Positions 1 through 6,134 are shown, numbered from the stretch's first letter. The stretch is 7,117 bases of DNA from Candidatus Melainabacteria bacterium (GCA_903970565.1 CAJCJE010000082.1:1-7117), one strand, 5' to 3'. Numbers and translations are program-made. Notes: a model not told the origin generated them from the sequence alone.

Positions 1-6
1 ACATGT

Positions 7-2040
7 GTGACTAACACTGATTTGCTGAGCAGCGAAGCGGCTGAAGCCGCGTCTCCCATCGCGCCGTCTGGTTCTGACGCCACCTCGACGAACGGAGCAA
101 ACGGTTCGGCCCGCCGCAAGGCCGCCGGCCTGTCCGGCATGGTGCTCCCTGAGCTGCGGGAACTGGCTGGTCAGCTCGGCATCACCGGTATCACCGGGAT
201 GCGCAAGGGCGATCTGATCGCGGCCATCAAGGAGCGTCAGGGCGGTTCGTCCTCGTCCACCCGGTCCGCTCGGGACGGGGGCCGTGGCGCCTCCTCGCGC
301 GGTGCCCAGACCGAGTTGCCGGTGTCGGCGAACTCCGCGCCCGCCGCCGAAACCACGACCGAGGCACCGGCCGGCCAGCCCGCTACCAACGGGCACGCCT
401 CGCGCCAGGAGACCCCGGACTCGCGCGACGGTGAGGACGGTGGCACCCGCAACCGTCGCCGGCGTGCCGCGAGCCGCCCGGCCGGTAGCCCGGCGGAGGA
501 CAGCGTCAACCAGCGCCAACCGGGCGAATCCGGCCGTGGCCAGGTGGGGGAGGCCCCGCAGGCCGAGCGTCGCGAGCGCACCCAGTCCGACCGGCAGAAC
601 ACCCGGGCTGAGCGCACTGAGCGCACCGCGGGGGATCGTCCGCAGGGCGACCGTCCGCAGGGGGAGCGGCCCCAGAACGACCGCCCGCAGAACGACCGGT
701 CCCAGAGCAGCCGCTCGCAGGGCACCAGCGGTGGCGGCAATGCCGTCCTCGACGACGATGACGAGCGCGGTGGACGCCGGGGTCGGCGTTTCCGGGACCG
801 TCGTCGTCGCGGTGGCCAGGGTGAGGAGCGCGAGCGCGGTGGCCGCGGCGAAAGCCGCGTTTCGGCCGGCAGCCCGGACACCGAGATCCGCGAGGACGAC
901 GTCCTGTTGTCCGTCGGCGGCATCCTGGACGTGCTGGAGAACTACGCCTTCGTGCGTACCTCCGGTTACCTGTCCGGTCCCAGCGACGTCTACGTCTCGC
1001 TGTCGCTGGTCCGCAAGTACGGGCTGCGTCGCGGTGACGCGATCACCGGCGCGGTGCGCCAGCCGCGTGACGGTGAGCAGCAGCGGCAGAAGTTCAACCC
1101 GCTGGTGCGGGTGGACTCGATCAACGGGATGGACCCGGACCAGGCGCGCAACCGCCCCGAGTTCACCAAGCTGACCCCGCTGTACCCGAACGAGCGCCTG
1201 CGCCTGGAGACCGAGCCGCACGTGCTCACTACTCGGGTCATCGATCTGGTGATGCCGATCGGCAAGGGCCAGCGCGCGCTGGTCGTCTCGCCGCCGAAGG
1301 CCGGTAAGACGATGGTGTTGCAGTCCATCGCCAACGCCATCACCACGAACAACCCCGAGTGCCATCTGATGGTCGTGCTCGTCGACGAGCGGCCCGAGGA
1401 AGTCACCGACATGCAGCGCTCGGTGAAGGGTGAGGTCATCGCCTCCACCTTCGACCGGCCGCCGTCGGACCACACCACGGTCGCGGAGCTGTCCATCGAG
1501 CGGGCCAAGCGCCTGGTCGAGATGGGCCACGACGTGGTCGTGCTGCTCGACTCGATCACCCGCCTCGGCCGGGCCTACAACCTGGCCGCGCCGGCATCCG
1601 GCCGGATTCTCTCCGGTGGTGTCGACTCGACCGCGCTGTACCCGCCGAAGCGTTTCCTCGGTGCGGCCCGCAACATCGAGAACGGTGGCTCGCTGACCAT
1701 CTTCGCCACCGCGCTGGTGGAAACCGGGTCCACGATGGACACGGTGATCTTCGAGGAGTTCAAGGGCACCGGCAACGCCGAACTCAAGCTGGACCGCAAG
1801 ATCGCCGACAAGCGGGTCTTCCCCGCCGTCGACGTCGACCAGTCCAGCACCCGTAAGGAAGAGCTGCTGCTCTCCCCGGATGAGCTGGCCGTCACGCACA
1901 AGCTGCGCAGGGTGCTGCACGCCCTGGACAGTCAGCAGGCGATCGACCTGCTGTTGCAGCAGTTGCGCAAGAGCCGGACCAACATCGAGTTCCTGATGCA
2001 GGTGGCCAAGACCACGCCGGGCAGCAACGGCGACGACTGA
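7..2040 (+). CDS. rho: Transcription termination factor Rho, with long disordered insert
   Basis: Hexameric RNA-dependent ATPase/translocase that ends transcription at Rho-dependent sites; cytoplasmic. The 677-aa product has a Rho_N helical domain (about 42-78), a low-complexity Arg/Gly/Asp/Asn/Gln-rich region (about 79-296), an OB-fold RNA-binding domain from about 299 with the RNA-contact run YAFVRTSGY (313-321), then the ATPase core: Walker A PPKAGKT (429-435, Lys434), Walker B VVVLLD (510-515), Q-loop region (529-539), R-loop region around KGTGN (586-590) and arginine finger Arg616. Numbering is offset by 250 from E. coli Rho (419 aa); M. tuberculosis Rho is about 602 aa, so the insert is large even for the group. 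The GTG start at 7 gives the usual short actinobacterial N-terminus, but only six bases precede it, so a start further upstream and the promoter/leader cannot be judged. Identity is essentially certain. Confidence 0.97.
   Translation: MTNTDLLSSEAAEAASPIAPSGSDATSTNGANGSARRKAAGLSGMVLPELRELAGQLGITGITGMRKGDLIAAIKERQGGSSSSTRSARDGGRGASSRGAQTELPVSANSAPAAETTTEAPAGQPATNGHASRQETPDSRDGEDGGTRNRRRRAASRPAGSPAEDSVNQRQPGESGRGQVGEAPQAERRERTQSDRQNTRAERTERTAGDRPQGDRPQGERPQNDRPQNDRSQSSRSQGTSGGGNAVLDDDDERGGRRGRRFRDRRRRGGQGEERERGGRGESRVSAGSPDTEIREDDVLLSVGGILDVLENYAFVRTSGYLSGPSDVYVSLSLVRKYGLRRGDAITGAVRQPRDGEQQRQKFNPLVRVDSINGMDPDQARNRPEFTKLTPLYPNERLRLETEPHVLTTRVIDLVMPIGKGQRALVVSPPKAGKTMVLQSIANAITTNNPECHLMVVLVDERPEEVTDMQRSVKGEVIASTFDRPPSDHTTVAELSIERAKRLVEMGHDVVVLLDSITRLGRAYNLAAPASGRILSGGVDSTALYPPKRFLGAARNIENGGSLTIFATALVETGSTMDTVIFEEFKGTGNAELKLDRKIADKRVFPAVDVDQSSTRKEELLLSPDELAVTHKLRRVLHALDSQQAIDLLLQQLRKSRTNIEFLMQVAKTTPGSNGDD
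631..720 (+). repeat. 15-bp tandem repeat inside rho (GDRPQ pentapeptides)
   Basis: Six consecutive in-frame 15-bp units encode [25 protein letters not shown] and SSRSQ (residues 209-238), drifting from the first to the last. They follow a short ERT-ERT duplication at about 202-207. The array is within the disordered basic/polar insert that separates Rho_N from the OB fold. Such inserts in actinobacterial Rho are reported to raise RNA affinity. Copy number here is probably variable between strains (inference). Confidence 0.85.
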
Positions 2041-2070
2041 GCCTTTCCCTGCTGACGTGTCCCTCCCGCC

Positions 2071-2109
2071 CCGGGTCCTGGTCTCGGTTCCGCCGAGATC
2101 AGGACCCGG
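2071..2109. terminator. Shared hairpin terminator between convergent rho and membrane-protein gene
   Basis: A 17-bp inverted repeat: arm 2071-2087 pairs with 2093-2109 around a 5-nt loop (2088-2092). Only one position is non-Watson-Crick (G2081 opposite T2099). This is a G-U wobble in the rho-strand RNA but an A-C mismatch in the other strand, so the hairpin is stronger for rho. It starts 30 nt after the rho stop and contains the last codons and TGA of the minus-strand gene. There is no T-tract, as is common for actinobacterial hairpins. Confidence 0.75.
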
Positions 2110-2578
2110 CGGCATGTCTGGGGCTGGTGGTCGGGATGGTGATGTCCGGGCCGCCGATGGTGCCGGAGATGGTGCCGGTGGTCGGTGCGTCGACGGGCGG
2201 CGCCGGGTCGGGTTCGGCGCCCGTTCCCGGCCGCCAACCGGCGACCAGCAACGCGGTCGCGGGCACCGTGCCGGCCAGGATCGCGATGCTCGGCAGGGCC
2301 ACGCCGCCGATCAGGATGCCGAGGACCAGGAAGCCGACCGGGTAACCCCGGCGCAGCCAGTCGCGCTGCCGGTCCGTTCGCCAGGCGACCGCCTCGCTCG
2401 CGCCGATGGCCACCGCGGTCGCCGCCCCGGACAGGGCACTCGGTGCGGTCAGCTGCCAGGTGAAGGCACCGAAAACGGCATCGACGCACAGGCTCAGCGC
2501 GAGTACCAGCAGTACGAACGTGAAGGGCACCAGTAACCAGGCGCCCACGGTGAGTTCGCCGTCCCGCTCATCCGACAT
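2099..2578 (-). CDS. Small multi-pass membrane protein, unknown function
   Basis: I do not recognise a family. The 159-aa product shows hydrophobic segments at about 11-32, 45-65, 80-96 and 97-114, so probably four membrane spans (the last two could be one hairpin). An Arg-rich loop RTDRQRDWLRR (67-77) lies between segments 2 and 3; by the positive-inside rule it is cytoplasmic, giving both ends inside. The tail (115-159) is Pro/Thr/Gly-rich and probably disordered. I chose ATG at 2578 because AGGTG sits 6 nt upstream; an ATG at 2620 in the same frame would add 14 residues but lacks a clear site. The gene is convergent with rho and divergent from rpmE. The hydrophobic pattern and ribosome-binding site argue that it is real; I do not recall a counterpart at this place in M. 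tuberculosis. Confidence 0.72.
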   Translation of the reverse strand: MSDERDGELTVGAWLLVPFTFVLLVLALSLCVDAVFGAFTWQLTAPSALSGAATAVAIGASEAVAWRTDRQRDWLRRGYPVGFLVLGILIGGVALPSIAILAGTVPATALLVAGWRPGTGAEPDPAPPVDAPTTGTISGTIGGPDITIPTTSPRHAAGS

Positions 2579-2596
2579 GTCTCGCACCTGACATGT
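2574..2596. repeat. Direct repeat GACATGT around the start of the membrane-protein gene
   Basis: GACATGT occurs at 2574-2580 and 2590-2596 (16-bp period). Each copy contains the palindrome ACATGT. The first copy includes the start codon of the minus-strand gene and the second lies just upstream of its ribosome-binding site. This could be an operator-like arrangement or chance. Confidence 0.4.
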
Positions 2597-2643
2597 GAAG
2601 AATTCTGCCGGACCGATCACCCCGGCTCCCTGTCGCGTCGGTG

Positions 2644-2663
2644 AGCTGCGTCATAGCTGCGTC
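2644..2663. repeat. 9-bp direct repeat with 11-bp period in the divergent intergenic region
   Basis: AGCTGCGTC is present at 2644-2652 and 2655-2663. The 11-bp period, close to one helical turn, would put both copies on the same face of DNA. It lies between the divergent membrane-protein gene and the rpmE promoter, where a regulator could act on either. No known regulator motif is recognised. Confidence 0.4.
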
Positions 2664-2689
2664 GAGGGGCGGGTCGGTGAATAGTCCGG

Positions 2690-2717
2690 GGAATACCCGA
2701 CTGGGCCGACCGCGTTA
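2690..2717 (+). promoter_or_regulatory. Candidate sigma-R/sigma-H (disulphide-stress) promoter of rpmE
   Basis: GGAATA (2690-2695) is followed after exactly 18 nt by GTTA (2714-2717). This matches the GGAAT-N18-GTT consensus of Streptomyces sigma-R and the closely similar mycobacterial SigH. Transcription would begin near 2724, leaving a leader of about 100 nt before the rpmE start. In Streptomyces coelicolor rpmE is a reported sigma-R target, which makes the match more credible. Motif and spacing are seen directly; use by a particular sigma factor is inferred. Confidence 0.62.
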
Positions 2718-2723
2718 CAACCC

Positions 2724-2753
2724 TTGCCAGGCAATCTGGCAGACTGGTAAGTC
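2724..2753 (+). promoter_or_regulatory. Possible second rpmE promoter overlapping a hairpin
   Basis: TTGCCA (2724-2729) and TAAGTC (2748-2753), 18 nt apart, loosely fit a housekeeping -35/-10 pair. The same stretch contains an inverted repeat TGCCAG-N5-CTGGCA (2725-2741) and a second one, GACT-N4-AGTC (2742-2753). If transcription starts at the upstream candidate promoter, these would be hairpins at the 5' end of the leader instead. Both readings are tentative. Confidence 0.3.
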
Positions 2754-2822
2754 GAGTCCGGCTCCGGTTCACCCCGATGACCAAACGGGGACCCGGCGGC
2801 CACCTTCAGAAAGGGCGAGACG

Positions 2823-3035
2823 TTGAAGACTGGCATTCACCCCGAATACGTGGTCACCAATGTGACCTGTACGTGCGGGAACACGTTCAGCACGCACAGC
2901 ACCAAGACTTCCGGCGACATTCGCGTCGACATCTGCTCCAACTGCCACCCGTTCTACACCGGCAAGCAGAAGATTCTGGACACCGGTGGCCGGGTCGCGC
3001 GCTTCGAACAGCGCTACGGCAAGCGCAAGAAGTGA
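2823..3035 (+). CDS. rpmE: 50S ribosomal protein L31 (zinc-binding form)
   Basis: Structural protein of the large ribosomal subunit that contributes to the contact with the small subunit. The 70-aa product opens with the family signature KTGIHPEY and ends in the basic run YGKRKK. Cys16, Cys18, Cys38 and Cys41 form the CxC...CxxC zinc site of the C+ paralogue, as opposed to the zinc-free form made under zinc starvation. The start is TTG at 2823: the conserved MKxxIHP N-terminus fixes it, and AAAGGG (2810-2815) is 7 nt upstream. It lacks the roughly 10-residue tail I recall in the M. tuberculosis protein. It sits behind its own promoter and before a strong terminator, so it appears monocistronic. 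Confidence 0.96.
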   Translation: MKTGIHPEYVVTNVTCTCGNTFSTHSTKTSGDIRVDICSNCHPFYTGKQKILDTGGRVARFEQRYGKRKK

Positions 3036-3047
3036 CGTCGGTATTGG

Positions 3048-3061
3048 TAGGTTTCTAGTCT
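3048..3061 (+). promoter_or_regulatory. Weak -10-like boxes between rpmE stop and terminator (possible prfA promoter)
   Basis: TAGGTT (3048-3053) and TAGTCT (3056-3061) both fit the actinobacterial -10 pattern TANNNT. TAGTCT has GTGACG (3032-3037, four of six matches to TTGACA) 18 nt upstream. They matter because no TA dinucleotide exists from the terminator to the prfA start, so a standard -10 for prfA cannot lie closer. A promoter here would place the terminator hairpin at the very 5' end of the prfA transcript. Confidence 0.28.
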
Positions 3062-3064
3062 CGA

Positions 3065-3103
3065 CGGCGCCCGCCCCAGCGTTTCGCGCTCGGGCGGGCG
3101 CCG
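3065..3103 (+). terminator. Intrinsic terminator after rpmE
   Basis: A GC-rich stem pairs 3065-3076 with 3092-3103 (12 bp; an adjacent A-T pair 3064/3104 can extend it). After one C-C mismatch it continues as 3078-3081 with 3087-3090, plus a possible G-U at the small loop. A T/G-rich stretch, TTGTGTTGTCTT, follows immediately. It begins 29 nt after the rpmE stop. This is the most canonical terminator in the window. Confidence 0.88.
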
Positions 3104-3117
3104 TTGTGTTGTCTTCG

Positions 3118-3149
3118 TCGTGTGTTGTCCGGGTCGTGTTGTGTCCGGG
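3118..3149 (+). repeat. 16-bp imperfect tandem duplication upstream of prfA
   Basis: TCGTGTGTTGTCCGGG (3118-3133) is followed directly by TCGTGTTGTGTCCGGG (3134-3149), 14 of 16 identical. A third GTGTTGT copy occurs at 3106-3112 in the terminator tail. The T/G-rich, A-free composition is unlike the neighbouring sequence. It lies between the terminator and the prfA ribosome-binding site and would be in the prfA leader. Confidence 0.7.
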
Positions 3150-3176
3150 GAGTCCCTGCGGTTGGAGGAGGATTGG

Positions 3177-4277
3177 GTGAGCGAGCCCGACGCGGTGCTC
3201 GGCGCCCTGCTGGCCGAGCACGCGGAGCTGGAAAGCCGGCTTGCCGACCCGGCGGTGCACGGCGATCAGCCGCTGGCCAGGAAGCTGTCCCGGCGCTACG
3301 CCGAACTGGGGCCGGTGGCCAAGGCGATCCGGGAGCTGGAATCGACCAAGGACGATCTGGCGGCGGCCCGCGAGCTGGCCGACGAGGACCCCGGCTTCGC
3401 CGCCGAGGCCGAGGAACTGGCGCTGCGGCTGCCCAAGCTCAACGACCGGCTGACCGAACTGTTGCTGCCGCGCGATCCGCACGACGGCTCCGACGTCATC
3501 CTGGAGATCAAGTCCGGTGAGGGCGGCGAGGAGTCCGCGCTGTTCGCCGCCGATCTGCTCCAGATGTACCTGCGCTACGCCGAGCGCCGGCGCTGGCGCA
3601 CCGAGGTCCTCGGCGGCACCGAGTCCGATCTGGGCGGCTACAAGGACGTCACCCTCGCGGTGAAGGCGCGCGGCGGTCAGCCGACGCTGGAAGGCGTGTG
3701 GTCCCGGCTGAAGTTCGAGGGCGGCGTGCACCGGGTGCAGCGCGTCCCGGTCACCGAGTCGCAGGGCCGCATCCACACCTCCGCCGCCGGGGTCCTGGTC
3801 TTCCCGGAGTCCGAGGACGTCGAGGTCGAGATCGACGAGAAGGACCTGCGGGTCGACGTGTTCCGCTCCTCCGGGCACGGTGGGCAGAGCGTCAACACCA
3901 CCGACTCGGCGGTGCGCATCACCCATCTGCCCACCGGTATCGTGGTTTCCTGCCAGAACGAGCGCAGCCAGTTGCAGAACAAGGCCCGCGCCATGCAGGT
4001 GCTGCGTGCCCGGCTGGTCGTGCTGGCCGAGGAGAAGGCCGCCGCCGACGCCTCCGCCGCGCGCCGCGTCCAGGTCCGCACGGTGGACCGTTCCGAGCGC
4101 ATCCGCACCTACAACTTCGCCGAGAACCGCATCGCAGACCACCGGGTCAACTACAAGGCCTACAACCTCGACCAGGTGCTCGCCGGGGACCTCGACGGGG
4201 TGCTGGAGGCCTTGATCGAGGCCGACCGGTCCGAGCGGATGGCCGCCAGCACCGGGCCGGCCGCGCTGGAGAAATAA
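3177..4277 (+). CDS. prfA: Peptide chain release factor 1 (RF1)
   Basis: Class I release factor that reads UAA and UAG and triggers peptidyl-tRNA hydrolysis on the ribosome. The 366-aa product has an N-terminal helical domain, the stop-codon recognition tripeptide PVT (191-193, within [18 protein letters not shown]) and the catalytic GGQ loop HGGQSVN (GGQ at 235-237). The PxT tripeptide distinguishes it from RF2, which has SPF. Start chosen as GTG 3177: GGAGGAG (3164-3170) is 6 nt upstream, whereas an upstream in-frame GTG at 3120 lies inside the tandem repeat and would add 19 unrelated residues. Length matches the family (about 357-360). It is followed 74 nt later by prmC, whose product methylates Gln237. 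The gene ends in TAA, a codon RF1 itself reads. Confidence 0.96.
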   Translation: MSEPDAVLGALLAEHAELESRLADPAVHGDQPLARKLSRRYAELGPVAKAIRELESTKDDLAAARELADEDPGFAAEAEELALRLPKLNDRLTELLLPRDPHDGSDVILEIKSGEGGEESALFAADLLQMYLRYAERRRWRTEVLGGTESDLGGYKDVTLAVKARGGQPTLEGVWSRLKFEGGVHRVQRVPVTESQGRIHTSAAGVLVFPESEDVEVEIDEKDLRVDVFRSSGHGGQSVNTTDSAVRITHLPTGIVVSCQNERSQLQNKARAMQVLRARLVVLAEEKAAADASAARRVQVRTVDRSERIRTYNFAENRIADHRVNYKAYNLDQVLAGDLDGVLEALIEADRSERMAASTGPAALEK

Positions 4278-4351
4278 CGTTCGCGGCCTGATTCGGCGCT
4301 TTCCGGTGCGGGTATGCGGGGGATCGCCAGGCGTGGTGGGAGAGTGAGTCG

Positions 4352-5224
4352 GTGACCAGACAGCCGTTGCGGCTTGCCATCCTGGAGGCCGAGCGCATCC
4401 TCGGCACGGCCGGCGTGGCAAGCCCCAGGGTGGACGCCGAACTGATCGCCGCGCACGTGCTCGGCGTGGAACGCACCCGACTGCCGATGGTGCCGCTGGT
4501 CGACCCGCCGGTGGTCGACGCGATCGGGCAACTGGTCGCTCAGCGCGCCAAGCGGGTGCCGTTGCAGCACCTGACCGGCTGGGCGGCGATGGGCCGGATC
4601 AGCGTCGGTGTCGGGCCGGGCGTGTTCGTGCCGAGGCCGGAGACGGAACTGCTGCTCGCCTGGGGCCTGACACTGCTCACCGGGGTGCGCGACCCGGTCG
4701 TGGTCGATCTGTGCACCGGTACCGGGGTGCTCGCCCTCGCGATGGCAGGCGAGCGGCCGGACGCGGTGGTGCACGCGGTCGAACTGGATTCGGTCGCGCT
4801 GGCCTGGGCCCGGCAGAACGCGGAACTCCGCGCGCAGGGCGGGGACACCCCGATTCGGCTCTATGCCGGCGATGCCACCGATCCGGCAGTTCTGTCCGAT
4901 TTGGACGGAGCGGTCGATCTGGTGCTGTGCAATCCGCCGTATGTCCCGGAGGGCACCGAGGTGCCGCCGGAGGTCGCCGAGCACGATCCGGCGATGGCGG
5001 TGTTCTCCGGTCCCGACGGCCTCGACGTGATCCGCCCGGTGATCGCCGCCGCCGCGCGACTGCTGCGGCCCGGCGGCGGACTGGCCATCGAACACGACGA
5101 CACACAGGGCTACCGGGTGACCGAACTGTTGGCGGCGCGGCGCGTGCTGACCGACGTGCGCGACCACACTGACCTGGCCGGCCGCTCCCGCTTCAGCACC
5201 GCGCTGCGCACGGCGGCGGCCTGA
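4352..5224 (+). CDS. prmC: Release factor glutamine N5-methyltransferase
   Basis: SAM-dependent methyltransferase (formerly HemK) that modifies the glutamine of the GGQ motif in RF1 and RF2, raising termination efficiency. The 290-aa product has an N-terminal helical bundle (about 1-75) for release-factor binding, FVPRPETE (92-99), the SAM-binding loop DLCTGTGVLALAMA (119-132) and the catalytic NPPY (194-197), which holds the substrate glutamine. The usual Gly after DL in motif I is Cys121 here. Start is GTG 4352 with GGGAGAG ending 7 nt upstream. The 74-bp gap after prfA has no clear terminator, so co-transcription is likely; pairing RF1 with its modifying enzyme is a widespread arrangement. 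Confidence 0.94.
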   Translation: MTRQPLRLAILEAERILGTAGVASPRVDAELIAAHVLGVERTRLPMVPLVDPPVVDAIGQLVAQRAKRVPLQHLTGWAAMGRISVGVGPGVFVPRPETELLLAWGLTLLTGVRDPVVVDLCTGTGVLALAMAGERPDAVVHAVELDSVALAWARQNAELRAQGGDTPIRLYAGDATDPAVLSDLDGAVDLVLCNPPYVPEGTEVPPEVAEHDPAMAVFSGPDGLDVIRPVIAAAARLLRPGGGLAIEHDDTQGYRVTELLAARRVLTDVRDHTDLAGRSRFSTALRTAAA

Positions 5225-5276
5225 CCCGGCCTCGGAAAACGCCCCGGCGCCGACCCCGCGCGCGCCAAAGTGATCG

Positions 5277-5291
5277 ACTCCGCGCCGGAGT
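5277..5291 (+). other. Short hairpin after prmC
   Basis: ACTCCG-CGC-CGGAGT forms a 6-bp stem with a 3-nt loop, 52 nt after the prmC stop, with no T-rich tail. It is a weak terminator candidate at best. Confidence 0.3.
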
Positions 5292-5336
5292 GACCGACCC
5301 GATGCAAGGCCGAAACCGTTCCGTGCCAGGATTCTT

Positions 5337-5490
5337 CCGTGAGCGGAGCCTGCGGAGCGAACCAATGAGCACAGGGAGTGTTCACGAAGTGGCCGAGCGC
5401 CAGCGAGGTGACGCCGTGAGCGGAGCCTGTGGAGCGAACCGACAAGCACGGCGAGCGCGGCGAATCAGCCCCGAGCGCGGCGAGGGTGCC
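5337..5490 (+). repeat. Degenerate ~77-bp tandem duplication filling the sua5 leader
   Basis: Unit 1 (5337-5413) and unit 2 (5414-5490) each begin with a 27-bp core (5337-5363 and 5414-5440) that differs at one base (C5352 versus T5429). Each ends with a CCGAGCGC...GCGAGG block (from 5393 and from 5471), showing that the whole unit was duplicated, with drift and one indel. The core contains two GCGGAGC-type sub-repeats. Unit 2 also carries CGAGCGCGGCGA twice (5452-5463 and 5472-5483, 20-bp period). Its end supplies the GAGGG ribosome-binding site of sua5. The style resembles the GAGCGGAGCGAACC-type interspersed sequences I associate with Nocardia genomes (memory, not checked). Confidence 0.8.
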
Positions 5491-5492
5491 CT

Positions 5493-6134
5493 ATGAGCAC
5501 TGTCTACGACTGTAGCCGCGAGGACGATCGACAGGCCGGACTGGCTGCCGCCGCCGGCGAGCTGCGCTCGGCGCGACTGGTCGTCTTCCCGACCGACACC
5601 GTCTACGGCATCGGTTGCGACGCCTTCAATCCCAACGCGGTCAACGCCCTGTTCGACGCGAAGGGCCGGGGGCGCAACATGCCGCTGTCGGTCCTGGTCG
5701 GGTCCTGGACCGGCGTCGACGGCCTGGTGCTGTCGGTTCCTGGCCGCGCTCGGGACCTGATCGAGGCGTTCTGGCCGGGTGGGCTGTCCATCGTGCTGCC
5801 GCACGCGCCCTCGCTCGCCTGGGATCTCGGCGACACCCGTGGCACCGTGATGATCCGGATGCCGCTGCACCCGGTCATCCTGGAACTGCTCCGTGAGGTC
5901 GGTCCGATCGCGCAGTCCAGCGCGAACGCGACCGGCCGCCGCCCGGCCACCACCGTTGGCGAGGCCCGCGAGCAACTCGGCGAGACCGCCGGGGTCTACC
6001 TCGACGGCGGGCCGGCCGGCGAGGCCGTCGCCTCCACCATCGTCGACCTGACCAGTGAGGCCCCCCGGATGCTGCGTGAGGGCGCGGTCAGCCGCGCGGA
6101 GGTCGAGTCGGTGCTCGGCGTGGCGGTGCAGTGA
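5493..6134 (+). CDS. sua5: L-threonylcarbamoyladenylate synthase (Sua5/YciO/YrdC family)
   Basis: Makes threonylcarbamoyl-AMP from threonine, bicarbonate and ATP, the first step of t6A37 modification in ANN-decoding tRNAs; cytoplasmic. The 213-aa product is a single YrdC domain: PTDTVYGIG (33-41), KGRGR (57-61) for nucleotide/bicarbonate binding, and SSAN (142-145). It lacks the extra C-terminal Sua5 domain, so it is closer in architecture to TsaC; the M. tuberculosis Rv1301 protein has similar size and sequence. ATG at 5493 has GAGGG 6 nt upstream. No TANNNT -10 box exists in the 268-bp gap behind prmC, so transcription probably reads through from prmC. The symbol could equally be tsaC. Confidence 0.93.
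   Translation: MSTVYDCSREDDRQAGLAAAAGELRSARLVVFPTDTVYGIGCDAFNPNAVNALFDAKGRGRNMPLSVLVGSWTGVDGLVLSVPGRARDLIEAFWPGGLSIVLPHAPSLAWDLGDTRGTVMIRMPLHPVILELLREVGPIAQSSANATGRRPATTVGEAREQLGETAGVYLDGGPAGEAVASTIVDLTSEAPRMLREGAVSRAEVESVLGVAVQ

Noticed and set aside
237..1174. Long open frames on both strands within rho (296 codons on +, 228 on -)
   Set aside because: They lie wholly within rho, have Arg/Pro/Ser/Ala-rich low-complexity translations typical of off-frame high-GC DNA, and show no motifs.
2057..2536. 159-codon plus-strand open frame downstream of rho
   Set aside because: Antisense to the membrane-protein gene, Gly/Arg/Asp-rich, and it begins before and runs through the rho terminator hairpin.
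2754..2822. Riboswitch in the rpmE leader
   Set aside because: A small CCCCG-N9-CGGGG hairpin (2772-2790) is present, but no conserved aptamer signature is recognisable.
2777..3058. Upstream ATG frame overlapping rpmE out of frame
   Set aside because: No ribosome-binding site; the translation lacks features, whereas the rpmE frame is unambiguous from its TTG.
3120..3176. N-terminal extension of prfA from GTG 3120
   Set aside because: Those 19 codons are tandem repeat and ribosome-binding-site sequence; GTG 3177 has a well-placed GGAGGAG and matches family length.
2769..4421. 550-codon minus-strand open frame over rpmE and prfA
   Set aside because: Antisense to two certain genes; its Gly/Gln/His/Leu-rich translation is the usual reflection of GC-rich codons and has no recognisable domain.
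4160..5449. 429-codon minus-strand open frame over prmC and the repeat region
   Set aside because: Antisense to prmC, Arg/His/Gly-rich, no ribosome-binding site or motif; the part over the repeats merely translates them.
5225..5492. Mobile element or attachment site in the prmC-sua5 gap
   Set aside because: The region has direct repeats but no terminal inverted repeats, no transposase or integrase remnant, and no tRNA; CRISPR is also excluded because only two adjoining degenerate units exist, without spacers.
5290..5496. 68-codon plus-strand open frame in the prmC-sua5 gap
   Set aside because: It is largely translated tandem repeat, overlaps the sua5 start, and has no supported start signal.
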